Shown: positions 17,919 to 25,315 of the stretch, in pieces
Position numbering within the stretch: position 1 is the stretch's first letter
Layout: every line of letters begins with the position of its first letter
Origin: Dyadobacter arcticus
GTDB lineage: Bacteria > Bacteroidota > Bacteroidia > Cytophagales > Spirosomataceae
DNA length: 64,000 bases
Assembly (NCBI RefSeq): GCF_011762185.1
Contig: NZ_JAASQJ010000003.1
Location: 372,001 to 436,000, forward strand
Direction: 5' to 3'
The notes under the pieces: model-generated
Seen by the model: the letters and a program-made list of their open reading frames with translations, nothing else
Told to the model about the DNA's origin: nothing
Database searches by the model: none
Translations under genes and position numbers: made by a program

Positions 17919-18344
17919 ATGTTAACGCAGGAAGCAATAAAAGGACTGGCAGAAGACTGGTATAAAAAATTGGATGTCCATGTTCCGATGGTTGAAGTTT
18001 TGCCGCTGCTGGCCGATGCAGAACTGGAAATGGTATTTCCAGAGGTAACAATATACGGTTATGCCGGATTTGAAGGCTGGTTTCAAAGGGTGATCAGGAT
18101 CTTTTTTGACGAAGTCCATACCGTGAAAAGCGTCGAGTCGGAAATCGATGGCGATAAAGCCGTGGTGAAAGTGGTGGTGCAATGGGAAGCAAGCATGTGG
18201 AATGCACCCGAACCATTCAGCAAACGCATTAAATGCGATGCTTTCCAAACCTGGGAAGTGAAATTAAATGATGCAGGTAAAGTGGTCATTACCAAATACA
18301 TCGTGGATGGATTGGAATACCACGAAGGTTCGGCGACACTATAA
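17919..18344 (+). CDS. SnoaL-like / NTF2-fold protein
   Basis: A 141-residue single-domain protein of the NTF2/SnoaL superfamily: N-terminal helix (LAEDWYKKLDVHVPMVEVLPLL), a pocket-facing stretch YGYAGFEGWFQRVIRIFFDEVH, and a curved sheet (AVVKVVVQWEASMW, FQTWEVKLNDAGKVVITKYIVDG). It lies 33 bases after the GMC gene and 30 before another NTF2-like gene, all on the + strand. It may bind or isomerise an intermediate of the cluster. Function otherwise unknown. Confidence 0.78.
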   Translation: MLTQEAIKGLAEDWYKKLDVHVPMVEVLPLLADAELEMVFPEVTIYGYAGFEGWFQRVIRIFFDEVHTVKSVESEIDGDKAVVKVVVQWEASMWNAPEPFSKRIKCDAFQTWEVKLNDAGKVVITKYIVDGLEYHEGSATL

Positions 18345-18374
18345 CAATTCTTTAACCTCCTTATCTCTAAGATT

Positions 18375-18767
18375 ATGAAAAACGTACCTGATACCAAGTT
18401 AGGTAAGATGTACAAAGAGCACATTCAGCACATTCTGGACAAGAATATCGATGCGCTTTTAGACCAATATACCGACGATGCGACGCTCATCAGCAGCTTT
18501 TCCAAATCACCAGTTGTGTATAAGGGACGCGACCAGGTGAACGAGCATATGCAGGGAATCTTGGGAATTGATGGCCTGGAAACTGAAATTATTTTCTGGG
18601 CAGAAACGGAAGACCCCGAAACGCTGATGATCACCGAACAGATTACCATGACGGTAGGAGGTGAGCAAAGTGAAATGCGCTTTGCCGACAGCTGGGTCCT
18701 GGAAAACGGCCGGATTGCCATTCATTTTGCAGGAATGGTACAACATCCCGACGGGACTTTGGCCTAA
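18375..18767 (+). CDS. NTF2-fold / SnoaL-like protein
   Basis: A 130-residue protein of the same superfamily as its neighbour but diverged: an N-terminal helix ending in LLDQYTDDATLISSFSKSPVVYKGRDQVNEHM, the classic cone-shaped entrance of this fold, then strands TEIIFWAETEDPE, EQITMTVGGEQSEMRFADSWVLENGRIAIHFAGMVQ. It is the third SnoaL/NTF2-type gene of the cluster. No catalytic residue assignment is possible from sequence alone. Confidence 0.78.
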   Translation: MKNVPDTKLGKMYKEHIQHILDKNIDALLDQYTDDATLISSFSKSPVVYKGRDQVNEHMQGILGIDGLETEIIFWAETEDPETLMITEQITMTVGGEQSEMRFADSWVLENGRIAIHFAGMVQHPDGTLA

Positions 18768-18793
18768 ATTTTTCATTCCTAACCTCCAATACC

Positions 18794-19369
18794 ATGAAAC
18801 TGTCAGGAAAAAAGATCGGTGTACTTTTGGAAGCCGACTATTTTGAAAATGAGATCTTCTATTACAAATTCCGCTTCCCCGAAGAAGGGGCAGAAATTCA
18901 CTTCCTGAGCAGGCTTTGGGGCCAGGATAAGCTCACATTTCTGGGTCACGAATACCGCGCGCCGATGGATTGCTGGGAAACTTTCGAAAACATGAGCGAT
19001 GAAGAATTGCGGACTTATGATGCCATGATCGTTCCATCCGGCATGGTTTCGGACCGGCTACGCTATACCGAGGATGTCGAAAAAATCCCGCCTGCTACAA
19101 CGTTTCTGAAACGTGTTTTTGCAGAACCCGGAATTTTGAAAGGCATCATTTGCCATGGTTTGTGGCTGGTAGCACCTGCTACTGAATTGGTTAGAGGTAG
19201 AAAATTGGTTTGTCATAACAACCTGATCGGAGACGCAAAGGCCTATGGAGCAATTTATACCAATGAGGATGTGGTTGTAGATGGCGACCTGATCACGGGC
19301 AGATCGGGAGGACATGCGCATTTGTTTGCCAAAAAAATTATTGAAACCCTTGCTGCTAACCAGAACTGA
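18794..19369 (+). CDS. DJ-1/PfpI-family protein
   Basis: A 191-residue protein of normal length for the PfpI group. The N-terminal strand is KIGVLLEADYFENEIFYYKFRFPEEG with acid E in the conserved place, and the nucleophile elbow GIICHGLWLVAP has C120 followed by His, as in many PfpI proteases/glyoxalases. The strand VVVDGDLITGRSGGHAHLFAKKI closes the fold. The next gene starts one base after this stop codon, which indicates coupled translation. Role in the cluster unknown; two members of this family in one operon is unusual. Confidence 0.86.
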   Translation: MKLSGKKIGVLLEADYFENEIFYYKFRFPEEGAEIHFLSRLWGQDKLTFLGHEYRAPMDCWETFENMSDEELRTYDAMIVPSGMVSDRLRYTEDVEKIPPATTFLKRVFAEPGILKGIICHGLWLVAPATELVRGRKLVCHNNLIGDAKAYGAIYTNEDVVVDGDLITGRSGGHAHLFAKKIIETLAANQN

Positions 19370-19370
19370 T

Positions 19371-19796
19371 ATGGAAACGACATTCTTTCATCTGGCACTT
19401 ACAGTCAAAAATCTTGCAGAGTTTGAGTCTTTTTATTCCAGGCATTTTGGTTTCCAAAGGGCCAGGACAATTAGTCTTGGAGACGACGCAGAGCTTGTTT
19501 TCCTGAAAAACGGCAACAATTTCTATTTCGAAGTATTTCCGCCGGAGGAAGAACGTCCATATCCGATGTCGGAAGCGGACGGCCCACATTATCCGGGGTT
19601 GCGCCATATTGCTTTTTCAGTTGATGACGTTGACGCAAAAATTGCCTCGATGGGCGACGACGCGGTGATTACCCTCGGCCCGTTGCATTTCGATGACGTG
19701 ATCCAAGGCTGGAAAACCGTCTGGCTGAAAGATCCGGAGGGGAATATCATTGAAATTACGCAGGGGTACAAGGATCAGGATGGTTTGTCACACTGA
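19371..19796 (+). CDS. VOC-family (glyoxalase/dioxygenase fold) protein
   Basis: A 141-residue vicinal-oxygen-chelate protein. The start ATG 19371 is preferred over an in-frame upstream ATG (19314) because it begins the fold directly (TTFFHLALTVKNLAEFESFYSRHFGF) and avoids a 56-base overlap with the PfpI gene. Metal-ligand candidates are the His in FHLALTV, the His in RHIAFSVDD and the Glu in GNIIEITQ, the usual VOC pattern. It could be an epimerase, lyase or dioxygenase. Its last codons fall inside an intergenic repeat, so the final residues (GLSH) are probably recent. Confidence 0.85.
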   Translation: METTFFHLALTVKNLAEFESFYSRHFGFQRARTISLGDDAELVFLKNGNNFYFEVFPPEEERPYPMSEADGPHYPGLRHIAFSVDDVDAKIASMGDDAVITLGPLHFDDVIQGWKTVWLKDPEGNIIEITQGYKDQDGLSH

Positions 19797-19893
19797 GCGG
19801 ACCGGGCCGCCGGGCAGTCGAAGTGCAAGAAGCACAATGCAAAAGTGACAATGTCGAACCAGAAGCGTGCTTCGACTGCGCTCAGCATGACAA
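19785..19893. repeat. Bacteroidota-type intergenic inverted repeat with a 15-bp insertion
   Basis: The right arm at 19867-19893 contains the complement of TGCTGAGCGCAGTCGAAGC, a repeat core I recognise from many Bacteroidota intergenic regions. The left arm has the same element as TTGTCACACTGAGCG (19785-19799) and CAGTCGAAGTGC (19815-19826), split at its centre by 15 bases, GACCGGGCCGCCGGG (19800-19814). The left arm includes the stop codon of the VOC gene. The pair can fold into a long hairpin that may terminate the metabolic cluster. Confidence 0.65.
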
Positions 19894-19953
19894 CAGGCTC
19901 CTAACTTTCTATCAAATGATTGTATACAAAAAAAACACCTTAACGATTAAAGC

Positions 19954-21780
19954 ATGAATATAAATTTCACTTTTTCCGATACGATCGCTGGCTATATCAC
20001 AGGATATAATGCCCAGGAGCGTTGGTTTACATTAGAAACTTCCGACAATAGACCTTTCAAAATCAACCTGATCGCGTCTACTTATGCCCGCAGCGTGCAG
20101 AACCTCACCGAAGGCTGGCAGGATCCGGGCGATGTAAGTGCTTTCCTGGCGACAAATGGTCAGTACGTTTATGCTTACGGGACATTTTATCCCAATGCTG
20201 GCGCTGAAGAGGTTACTTTTGAAGCACAGCAGTTAATTTTTCCGGGTAAAGAACCAAAAGTGTACCGCCATGAAGAGCAAAACTGGTGGATCACGCAAAT
20301 CAGCTCCATTGCATCCAGCTATCTGAAATGGCAGTTTGATTATCCAAAGGAAGAAATTAACTATAAGAATTACCGCACCATGCTGCATTTGGGAGGCTCC
20401 AAAAAAGGGGATTACCTGCAGGAAACTGATACCATTTCCCGTATGGTTTACGGTTTTGCATCGGCTTACCTTTTAACGGGGAAGGACGAATTCCTGGAAG
20501 GCGCCGAGCTTGGAACCGAATACCTCCGGGACCACATGCGCTTCTACGATCAGGACGATGACCTCGTTTATTGGTACCACGGCTTAAAGGTGGAAGGACA
20601 AAAAGAAACCAAATTGCTGACTTCGGAATTTGGTGACGACCTGGATTCGCTTCCTATGTACGAGCAGATCTACGCGTTGGCCGGACCTACCCAAACGTAC
20701 CGTATCACAGGTGACCAACGCATACGCGACGACATTGATAAAACCATTGATCTTTTTGAAAAATATTTCAAAGACCCAAATGGAATCGGTTATTATTCCC
20801 ACTTGCACCCGATCACATTGGATGCGCACGAGGAATCGCTGGCACATAATAAGGCGCGTAAAAACTGGAACTCTGTGGGTGACCACGCGCCTGCTTACCT
20901 GATCAACTTATATCTGGCGAGTGGCGAGCAGAAACATGCTGATTTCCTGGAATATACCTTTGATACGATTACCAAATATTTCCCGGATTACGAAAACAGC
21001 CCGTTTGTTCAGGAGAAATTTTTTGAAGATTGGAGTAAAGACCAAACCTGGGGATGGCAGCAAAACCGTGCGGTAGTAGGCCACAACCTAAAAATCGCCT
21101 GGAACCTGATCCGTCAGCAATCATTGACCCCGAAAGATGAATACCTGGCATTTGCCAAGAAAATAGCCGAATTAATGCCAGCGGCGGGATCGGATCAGCA
21201 ACGTGGCGGATGGTATGATGTGGTAGAACGCGTACAAAAAACAGGGGACAAGCACCAATTTGTATGGCACGACCGCAAGGCTTGGTGGCAGCAGGAGCAG
21301 GCAATTCTTGCCTACCTGATCATGTACGGTGTTTTGGGAGATAAAGAATATGAAAAACAAGCCCGCGAAGCAGCTGCATTTTACAATGCATTCTTCCTGG
21401 ATAATGATGATGGTGGTGTTTATTTCAATGTGCTGGGCAATGGAATGCCGTACCTGCTAGGTACCGAGCGTTTCAAAGGAAGCCACTCCATGAGCGCTTA
21501 TCACAGTACCGAATTGTGCTATTTGTCGGCAGTTTATATCAATTTATTGATCACAAAACAGCCTACCTATTTCTACTTCAAGCCTTATGCAAATGGCTGG
21601 AAAGACAACATTTTGCGTGTTTCTCCGGATATCCTTCCACAAGGAAGCATTTTCATCAGCGAAGTTTGGATAGACGATCAGCCATACACTGACTTCGACG
21701 CCTACGGACTTACCGTGAAATTGCCGGAAACAGAAGAACGCATCCGTGTCAAAGTCCTGATCAGCCCTGCAACTAACTGA
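19954..21780 (+). CDS. AGE-type (alpha/alpha)6-barrel protein, epimerase/isomerase-like
   Basis: A 608-residue protein with no signal peptide. Residues about 1-110 form a beta-rich N-terminal domain. Residues 120-530 are a series of helical hairpins like the N-acylglucosamine 2-epimerase / cellobiose epimerase barrel, with family-like motifs LDSLPMYEQIYALAGP, NSVGDHAPAYLINLY, WGWQQNRAVVGHNLKIAW and WHDRKAWWQQEQAILAY, whose His residues match the place of the catalytic His. A C-terminal beta domain (530-608) ends the protein. Normal AGE proteins are about 400 residues, so the flanking domains are extra. It follows the metabolic cluster after a repeat and precedes the first STAS gene. Substrate unknown. 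Confidence 0.75.
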   Translation: MNINFTFSDTIAGYITGYNAQERWFTLETSDNRPFKINLIASTYARSVQNLTEGWQDPGDVSAFLATNGQYVYAYGTFYPNAGAEEVTFEAQQLIFPGKEPKVYRHEEQNWWITQISSIASSYLKWQFDYPKEEINYKNYRTMLHLGGSKKGDYLQETDTISRMVYGFASAYLLTGKDEFLEGAELGTEYLRDHMRFYDQDDDLVYWYHGLKVEGQKETKLLTSEFGDDLDSLPMYEQIYALAGPTQTYRITGDQRIRDDIDKTIDLFEKYFKDPNGIGYYSHLHPITLDAHEESLAHNKARKNWNSVGDHAPAYLINLYLASGEQKHADFLEYTFDTITKYFPDYENSPFVQEKFFEDWSKDQTWGWQQNRAVVGHNLKIAWNLIRQQSLTPKDEYLAFAKKIAELMPAAGSDQQRGGWYDVVERVQKTGDKHQFVWHDRKAWWQQEQAILAYLIMYGVLGDKEYEKQAREAAAFYNAFFLDNDDGGVYFNVLGNGMPYLLGTERFKGSHSMSAYHSTELCYLSAVYINLLITKQPTYFYFKPYANGWKDNILRVSPDILPQGSIFISEVWIDDQPYTDFDAYGLTVKLPETEERIRVKVLISPATN

Positions 21781-21785
21781 CCGTA

Positions 21786-21816
21786 ACGAAGCTAACCGCT
21801 AAAAGCTAAAAAAGCT
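21786..21816. repeat. Short block of AAGCTAA-type heptads
   Basis: Just after the AGE-like gene stop the + strand reads GAAGCTAACCGCTAAAAGCT followed by AAAAAAGCT, four degenerate 7-bp units of the kind also found at 57361-57403. The block ends 8 bases before the STAS start codon, so it occupies the place of a ribosome binding site. Confidence 0.5.
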
Positions 21817-21823
21817 CAAACCT

Positions 21824-22162
21824 ATGAAAGTAACAATTACGGACCACGAAGAAGTGACGGTTGTTGAGGTAACCGGTGATATCGACAGCAAAACGGCGCC
21901 TGAATTCGAAAGAAATGCCAGGGCGGCTACGGAAAAAAGCCATAAGATCGCCATAGATCTGACGGAAGTTGAGTTTATGTCGAGTGCCGGGTTGCGTGTA
22001 TTGCTGATGGTTTACAGAAACATCAAGGGGCAAAACGGAAAAGTGATTTTGGTTGGGGTGTCGGAAGATATCCAGGATGTAATGTCCACGACCGGTTTTA
22101 TCAACTTTTTTACCATTGTTGAAAAGCTGGACGAAGCAATAGTCATTCTTAAACAGGATTAG
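21824..22162 (+). CDS. STAS-domain protein (anti-sigma factor antagonist-like)
   Basis: A 112-residue single STAS domain, the SpoIIAA/RsbV type. It reads VTITDHEEVTVVEVTGDIDSKTAPEFERNARAA, then the phosphorylation loop VEFMSSAGLRVLLMVYRN, where the first or second Ser is the expected target of an RsbW-like kinase. In its unphosphorylated state such a protein binds and inhibits the anti-sigma kinase. It is followed after 3 bases by the GlgX gene, so both are surely co-translated, and a second STAS gene with a kinase lies 2.4 kb downstream. Which one is the true partner of the kinase cannot be told. Confidence 0.92.
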   Translation: MKVTITDHEEVTVVEVTGDIDSKTAPEFERNARAATEKSHKIAIDLTEVEFMSSAGLRVLLMVYRNIKGQNGKVILVGVSEDIQDVMSTTGFINFFTIVEKLDEAIVILKQD

Positions 22163-22165
22163 CCC

Positions 22166-24286
22166 ATGGCAACAGATATCAGAATAGACTATTACCCTAC
22201 CCACGAACAACAGGGGATAAAATTCAGACGCGGCCATGTGTTGCCTTTCGGCGCGACGATGGTGCCAAACGGGATCAATTTCAGCATTTATTCCAGCGAA
22301 GCCATTGACTGCACATTGGTGCTGTTTGAAAGAGGCGAAGCCGAACCATTTGCAGAAATTCGTTTCCCTGAGGAGTTCCGGACCGGCAATGTGTATTCCA
22401 TGATCGTTTTTGATCTCGATTATGAAAGGCTGGAATACGGCTACCGCATGGATGGGCCGTTCAAACCGGAAGAAGGCCATCGTTTCGACAAAAGCATTAT
22501 CCTGAGTGACCCATATGCAAAAGCAATTGGCGGACGCGATAGCTGGCTTGCAAAGCCCAATTGGGATAATATTTATCCCTACCGTTCCAGACTTGTTTTT
22601 GAGGATTTTGACTGGGAAAATGACCACCCGCTGGAAACACCCATCGAAGACCTGGTGATCTACGAAATGCACGTGCGGGGTTTTACACAACATCCTTCCT
22701 CAAATGTCAAAAATCCTGGAACGTTCGCAGCGATCCGCAGTAAGATTGCATATCTGAAAGACCTGGGTGTCAATTGCGTGGAACTGATGCCGATCTATGA
22801 ATTTGATGAATGGGAAAACAGCAAGGAAAATCCGGTTACTGGTGGTCTGATCGTCAATTTCTGGGGATACAACACAGTCAATTTCTTTTCGCCTAAATCA
22901 GGTTATGCCGCTACGGGGAAGTTTGGAATGCAGGTGGACGAGCTGAAAACGCTGATCAAGGAATTGCATAAAAACGGTATCGAAGTAATGCTGGACGTGG
23001 TTTTCAATCACACTGCAGAAGGCGACCACCGCGGACATACCATTTCTTTCAGGGGAATTGACAACAAAACCTATTATATGCTGACGCCGGAAGGTTATTA
23101 CTTTAACTTTTCCGGGACTGGAAATACATTGAACTGTAACAACCCGGTGGTGCGAAACATGGTGCTGGACTGTCTGCGCTACTGGGCGGCCGATTACCAC
23201 ATCGACGGCTTCCGTTTTGACCTTGCGGCAATTCTCGGACGAGACCAAAACGGTGCGCCGCTCAGTAACCCGCCATTGCTTGAATCACTTGCCTACGACC
23301 CGATCCTCGCGAAATGCAAGCTCGTTGCCGAGGCCTGGGATGCTGGTGGACTGTATCAGGTAGGCTCTTTTCCCGCTTATGGTCGCTGGGCCGAATGGAA
23401 CGGGAAATACCGTGATGCCACGCGCAAATTCTTAAAAGGGGACCAAGGTTTGGTAGGCGAAATCGCCCAATGCATTCAAGGTTGGCCGGATCTGTACCAT
23501 TACCGCGGACCAACTGCCAGTATCAATTTTATTTCCTGTCACGACGGTTTCACGCTTTATGACCTCTTTGCTTACAATGAAAAGCACAACGAAGCGAACG
23601 GAGAAAATAATAATGATGGCGGTAATGATAATCATTCATGGAATTGTGGCGTGGAAGGTGAAACAGATGATCCGTTCATTAATCAACTCCGTCACAAGCA
23701 GGTAAAGAATGCATTGGCTATTTTGATGGTCAGTCAGGGCGTACCAATGATCCTGTCGGGTGATGAAATGGGCGTGACGAAATCAGGTAACAACAATACC
23801 TACTGCCACGACAACGAGCTGAACTGGGTCGATTGGGGCCTTCTGGATAAAAATTCGGACATCTACAATTTCGCCAAGCACATTACCAAATTCCGACGTG
23901 CGCATCCGGTACTGAGAAGCAGGACGCATTTTCAGCACAGGGATTACGTCGGAAGCGGTTATCCGGATATCAGTTTCCATGGAACACAGGCCTGGCAACC
24001 CGACTTCGCCCCATCCAGCCGTTGCCTGGCAGTGATGCTCGACGGAGCCCATGCCAAAAGCGGTACCATCCTAGACGATTCAATTTACATCGCACTGAAT
24101 TCCCATTATGATGCCCTGTTTTACGAACTCCCCACATTACCCAATGGACAAAGCTGGCACCTGGCCGTAAACACAGATATGCCTTCCGGCGAAGACATCT
24201 ACGCAATCGGAAACGAGCCGCGTATGGATGACCAGGGAAGGTTTTTGGTTGGAGGTAGGGCGACGGTGATTTTGATTGGGAAATGA
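22166..24286 (+). CDS. glgX: Glycogen debranching enzyme, GlgX/isoamylase type (GH13)
   Basis: A 706-residue glycogen/amylopectin alpha-1,6-glucosidase. The N-terminal CBM48-like domain (about 20-130: LPFGATMVPNGINFSIYSSEA, YGYRMDGPF) precedes the GH13 barrel with the four conserved regions: VMLDVVFNHTAEG, DGFRFDLA with nucleophile D352, VAEAWDAGG with acid/base E389, and ISCHDGFTLYD with the third Asp. The loop ENNNDGGNDNHSWNCGVEGETDD is typical of GlgX. It trims branches for glycogen phosphorylase. Translation is coupled to the STAS gene upstream, an unusual neighbour. Confidence 0.93.
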   Translation: MATDIRIDYYPTHEQQGIKFRRGHVLPFGATMVPNGINFSIYSSEAIDCTLVLFERGEAEPFAEIRFPEEFRTGNVYSMIVFDLDYERLEYGYRMDGPFKPEEGHRFDKSIILSDPYAKAIGGRDSWLAKPNWDNIYPYRSRLVFEDFDWENDHPLETPIEDLVIYEMHVRGFTQHPSSNVKNPGTFAAIRSKIAYLKDLGVNCVELMPIYEFDEWENSKENPVTGGLIVNFWGYNTVNFFSPKSGYAATGKFGMQVDELKTLIKELHKNGIEVMLDVVFNHTAEGDHRGHTISFRGIDNKTYYMLTPEGYYFNFSGTGNTLNCNNPVVRNMVLDCLRYWAADYHIDGFRFDLAAILGRDQNGAPLSNPPLLESLAYDPILAKCKLVAEAWDAGGLYQVGSFPAYGRWAEWNGKYRDATRKFLKGDQGLVGEIAQCIQGWPDLYHYRGPTASINFISCHDGFTLYDLFAYNEKHNEANGENNNDGGNDNHSWNCGVEGETDDPFINQLRHKQVKNALAILMVSQGVPMILSGDEMGVTKSGNNNTYCHDNELNWVDWGLLDKNSDIYNFAKHITKFRRAHPVLRSRTHFQHRDYVGSGYPDISFHGTQAWQPDFAPSSRCLAVMLDGAHAKSGTILDDSIYIALNSHYDALFYELPTLPNGQSWHLAVNTDMPSGEDIYAIGNEPRMDDQGRFLVGGRATVILIGK

Positions 24287-24289
24287 CAA

Positions 24290-24385
24290 TAGGGGGAGGA
24301 AAGGGAGGACGGTTGGAAGGGGAGAAAGGTCAAGAGGTGAAGAGGTTAAGGGTGAAAAGGTTAAAGGAGAAAAGGAAGGGTTAAG
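24290..24385 (+). repeat. Purine-rich array of degenerate ~8-bp units
   Basis: The + strand is almost entirely A and G for about 95 bases and from about 24327 reads as units like AGGTCAAG, AGGTGAAG, AGGTTAAG, GGTGAAA, AGGTTAA, AGGAGAAA. It is intergenic, between glgX and the second STAS gene. Strong purine asymmetry could allow an unusual DNA or RNA:DNA structure during transcription. Confidence 0.5.
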
Positions 24386-24408
24386 CGTAGTTTTTCAACT
24401 ACGCTTTT
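24383..24408 (+). terminator. Intrinsic terminator after glgX
   Basis: A perfect 10-bp stem (AAGCGTAGTT / AACTACGCTT) with loop TTTC, ending in TTTT. It is the best terminator in the gap and would separate the STAS-glgX pair from the STAS-RsbW genes downstream. Confidence 0.65.
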
Positions 24409-24416
24409 GCGGACAC

Positions 24417-24463
24417 CGGTCTCCGGACCGGAAACAAGCAGTATGATACCGGTCTGGAGACCG
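24417..24463. repeat. 15-bp inverted repeat
   Basis: The arms CGGTCTCCGGACCGG (24417-24431) and CCGGTCTGGAGACCG (24449-24463) are reverse complements with one mismatch, and each arm is itself nearly palindromic. It lies right after the glgX terminator. It may be an extra terminator, a mobile repeat relic, or a protein-binding site. Confidence 0.5.
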
Positions 24464-24552
24464 AATGACGCAAGGCCTTATCGGGCCGCCGGGCGGTCAC
24501 AGACTACGGCCAACTATAAAAAAATTCAAAAAAATTCAAAAACATCAAAATC

Positions 24553-24873
24553 ATGGCATTTCAAATAGAATCAGTAGTTGAGGATAAGGTTGCGAAGCTG
24601 ACGTTGCATGGCGAATTGGATTCGTTGTCGGCGAGGGTCTTTCAAACGGAGATTGAAAAAATTGCCGGTAAGGAAATTGATTCGTTGGTACTTGATATGG
24701 AGGAACTTAACTTCATGTCATCCGCGGGTTTAAGGGTTCTGATTTACTCCAAACAAAAAATTGGCCCTAAACTTTCTATCTATATCGTCAAACCACAGGA
24801 GCTGATTGTAGATACCCTTGAAAAAACGGGTCTCCAGCACAGCGTGACCATTGTTGATCAATTTCCTGTTTAA
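24553..24873 (+). CDS. STAS-domain protein (anti-sigma factor antagonist, RsbV/SpoIIAA-like)
   Basis: A 106-residue STAS domain: AFQIESVVEDKVAKLTLHGELDSLSARVFQTEIEKI, then the loop ELNFMSSAGLRVLIYSKQ with the SS pair as the expected kinase target, then YIVKPQELIVDTLEKTGL. It lies 11 bases before the RsbW-like kinase, the classic antagonist-kinase gene order. The loop is nearly identical to that of the first STAS protein (both FMSSAGLRVL), so both may compete for the same kinase. Confidence 0.92.
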   Translation: MAFQIESVVEDKVAKLTLHGELDSLSARVFQTEIEKIAGKEIDSLVLDMEELNFMSSAGLRVLIYSKQKIGPKLSIYIVKPQELIVDTLEKTGLQHSVTIVDQFPV

Positions 24874-24884
24874 CATCCGTCATC

Positions 24885-25310
24885 ATGGAATCGAAAAGTT
24901 TTCCTGGGATTGTTGATTCTTTGGATTCTCTTCGGGAATACATTGGTGAACTCGCTCAGCAGGCAGGGCTGGCTAAAAAACCAACTTACAACCTCAAACT
25001 GGCTATTGATGAAATTGCGACCAATATCATTTTATATGGCTATCAGGCTGCTGGTATGGAGGCTGAAGTGGTTGTCTTGAGCGAAATCACCGGTCAGGAG
25101 CTTGTTGTAATTCTGGTAGATGAGGGTGCCAAGTTCGATCCGCTGGGCAAGGAGCTGCCTGATTCCGATTATTTCTCCAAGTCGCTCGAAGACCGGGAGA
25201 TTGGGGGGTTAGGTATTTTCCTGACTATCAATGGAGTAGATGAATTCTCTTACCAATATTCTGAAGGGAAGAACCGTAATAAGTTTGTGATGAAAATTGC
25301 TGCGACCTGA
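24885..25310 (+). CDS. RsbW/SpoIIAB-like serine kinase (anti-sigma regulatory factor)
   Basis: A 141-residue HATPase_c_2-type protein. The N box is YNLKLAIDEIATNIILYGY, the place where anti-sigma kinases bind ATP, and the G box is DREIGGLGIFLTINGVDEFSYQYSEGKNRNKFVMK. It should phosphorylate a STAS protein and hold a target, classically a sigma factor. No sigma-factor gene is present in the window, so the target is elsewhere or is not a sigma factor. It is followed after 5 bases by the nSTAND-WD40 gene. Confidence 0.92.
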   Translation: MESKSFPGIVDSLDSLREYIGELAQQAGLAKKPTYNLKLAIDEIATNIILYGYQAAGMEAEVVVLSEITGQELVVILVDEGAKFDPLGKELPDSDYFSKSLEDREIGGLGIFLTINGVDEFSYQYSEGKNRNKFVMKIAAT

Positions 25311-25315
25311 AAAGT

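Noticed and set aside
21806..22693. Long minus-strand open frame (about 295 codons) opposite the first STAS gene and glgX
   Set aside because: The protein is rich in His, Phe and Cys with no family resemblance, as expected for the antisense of GC-richer coding sequence; glgX and STAS are clear genes on the + strand.
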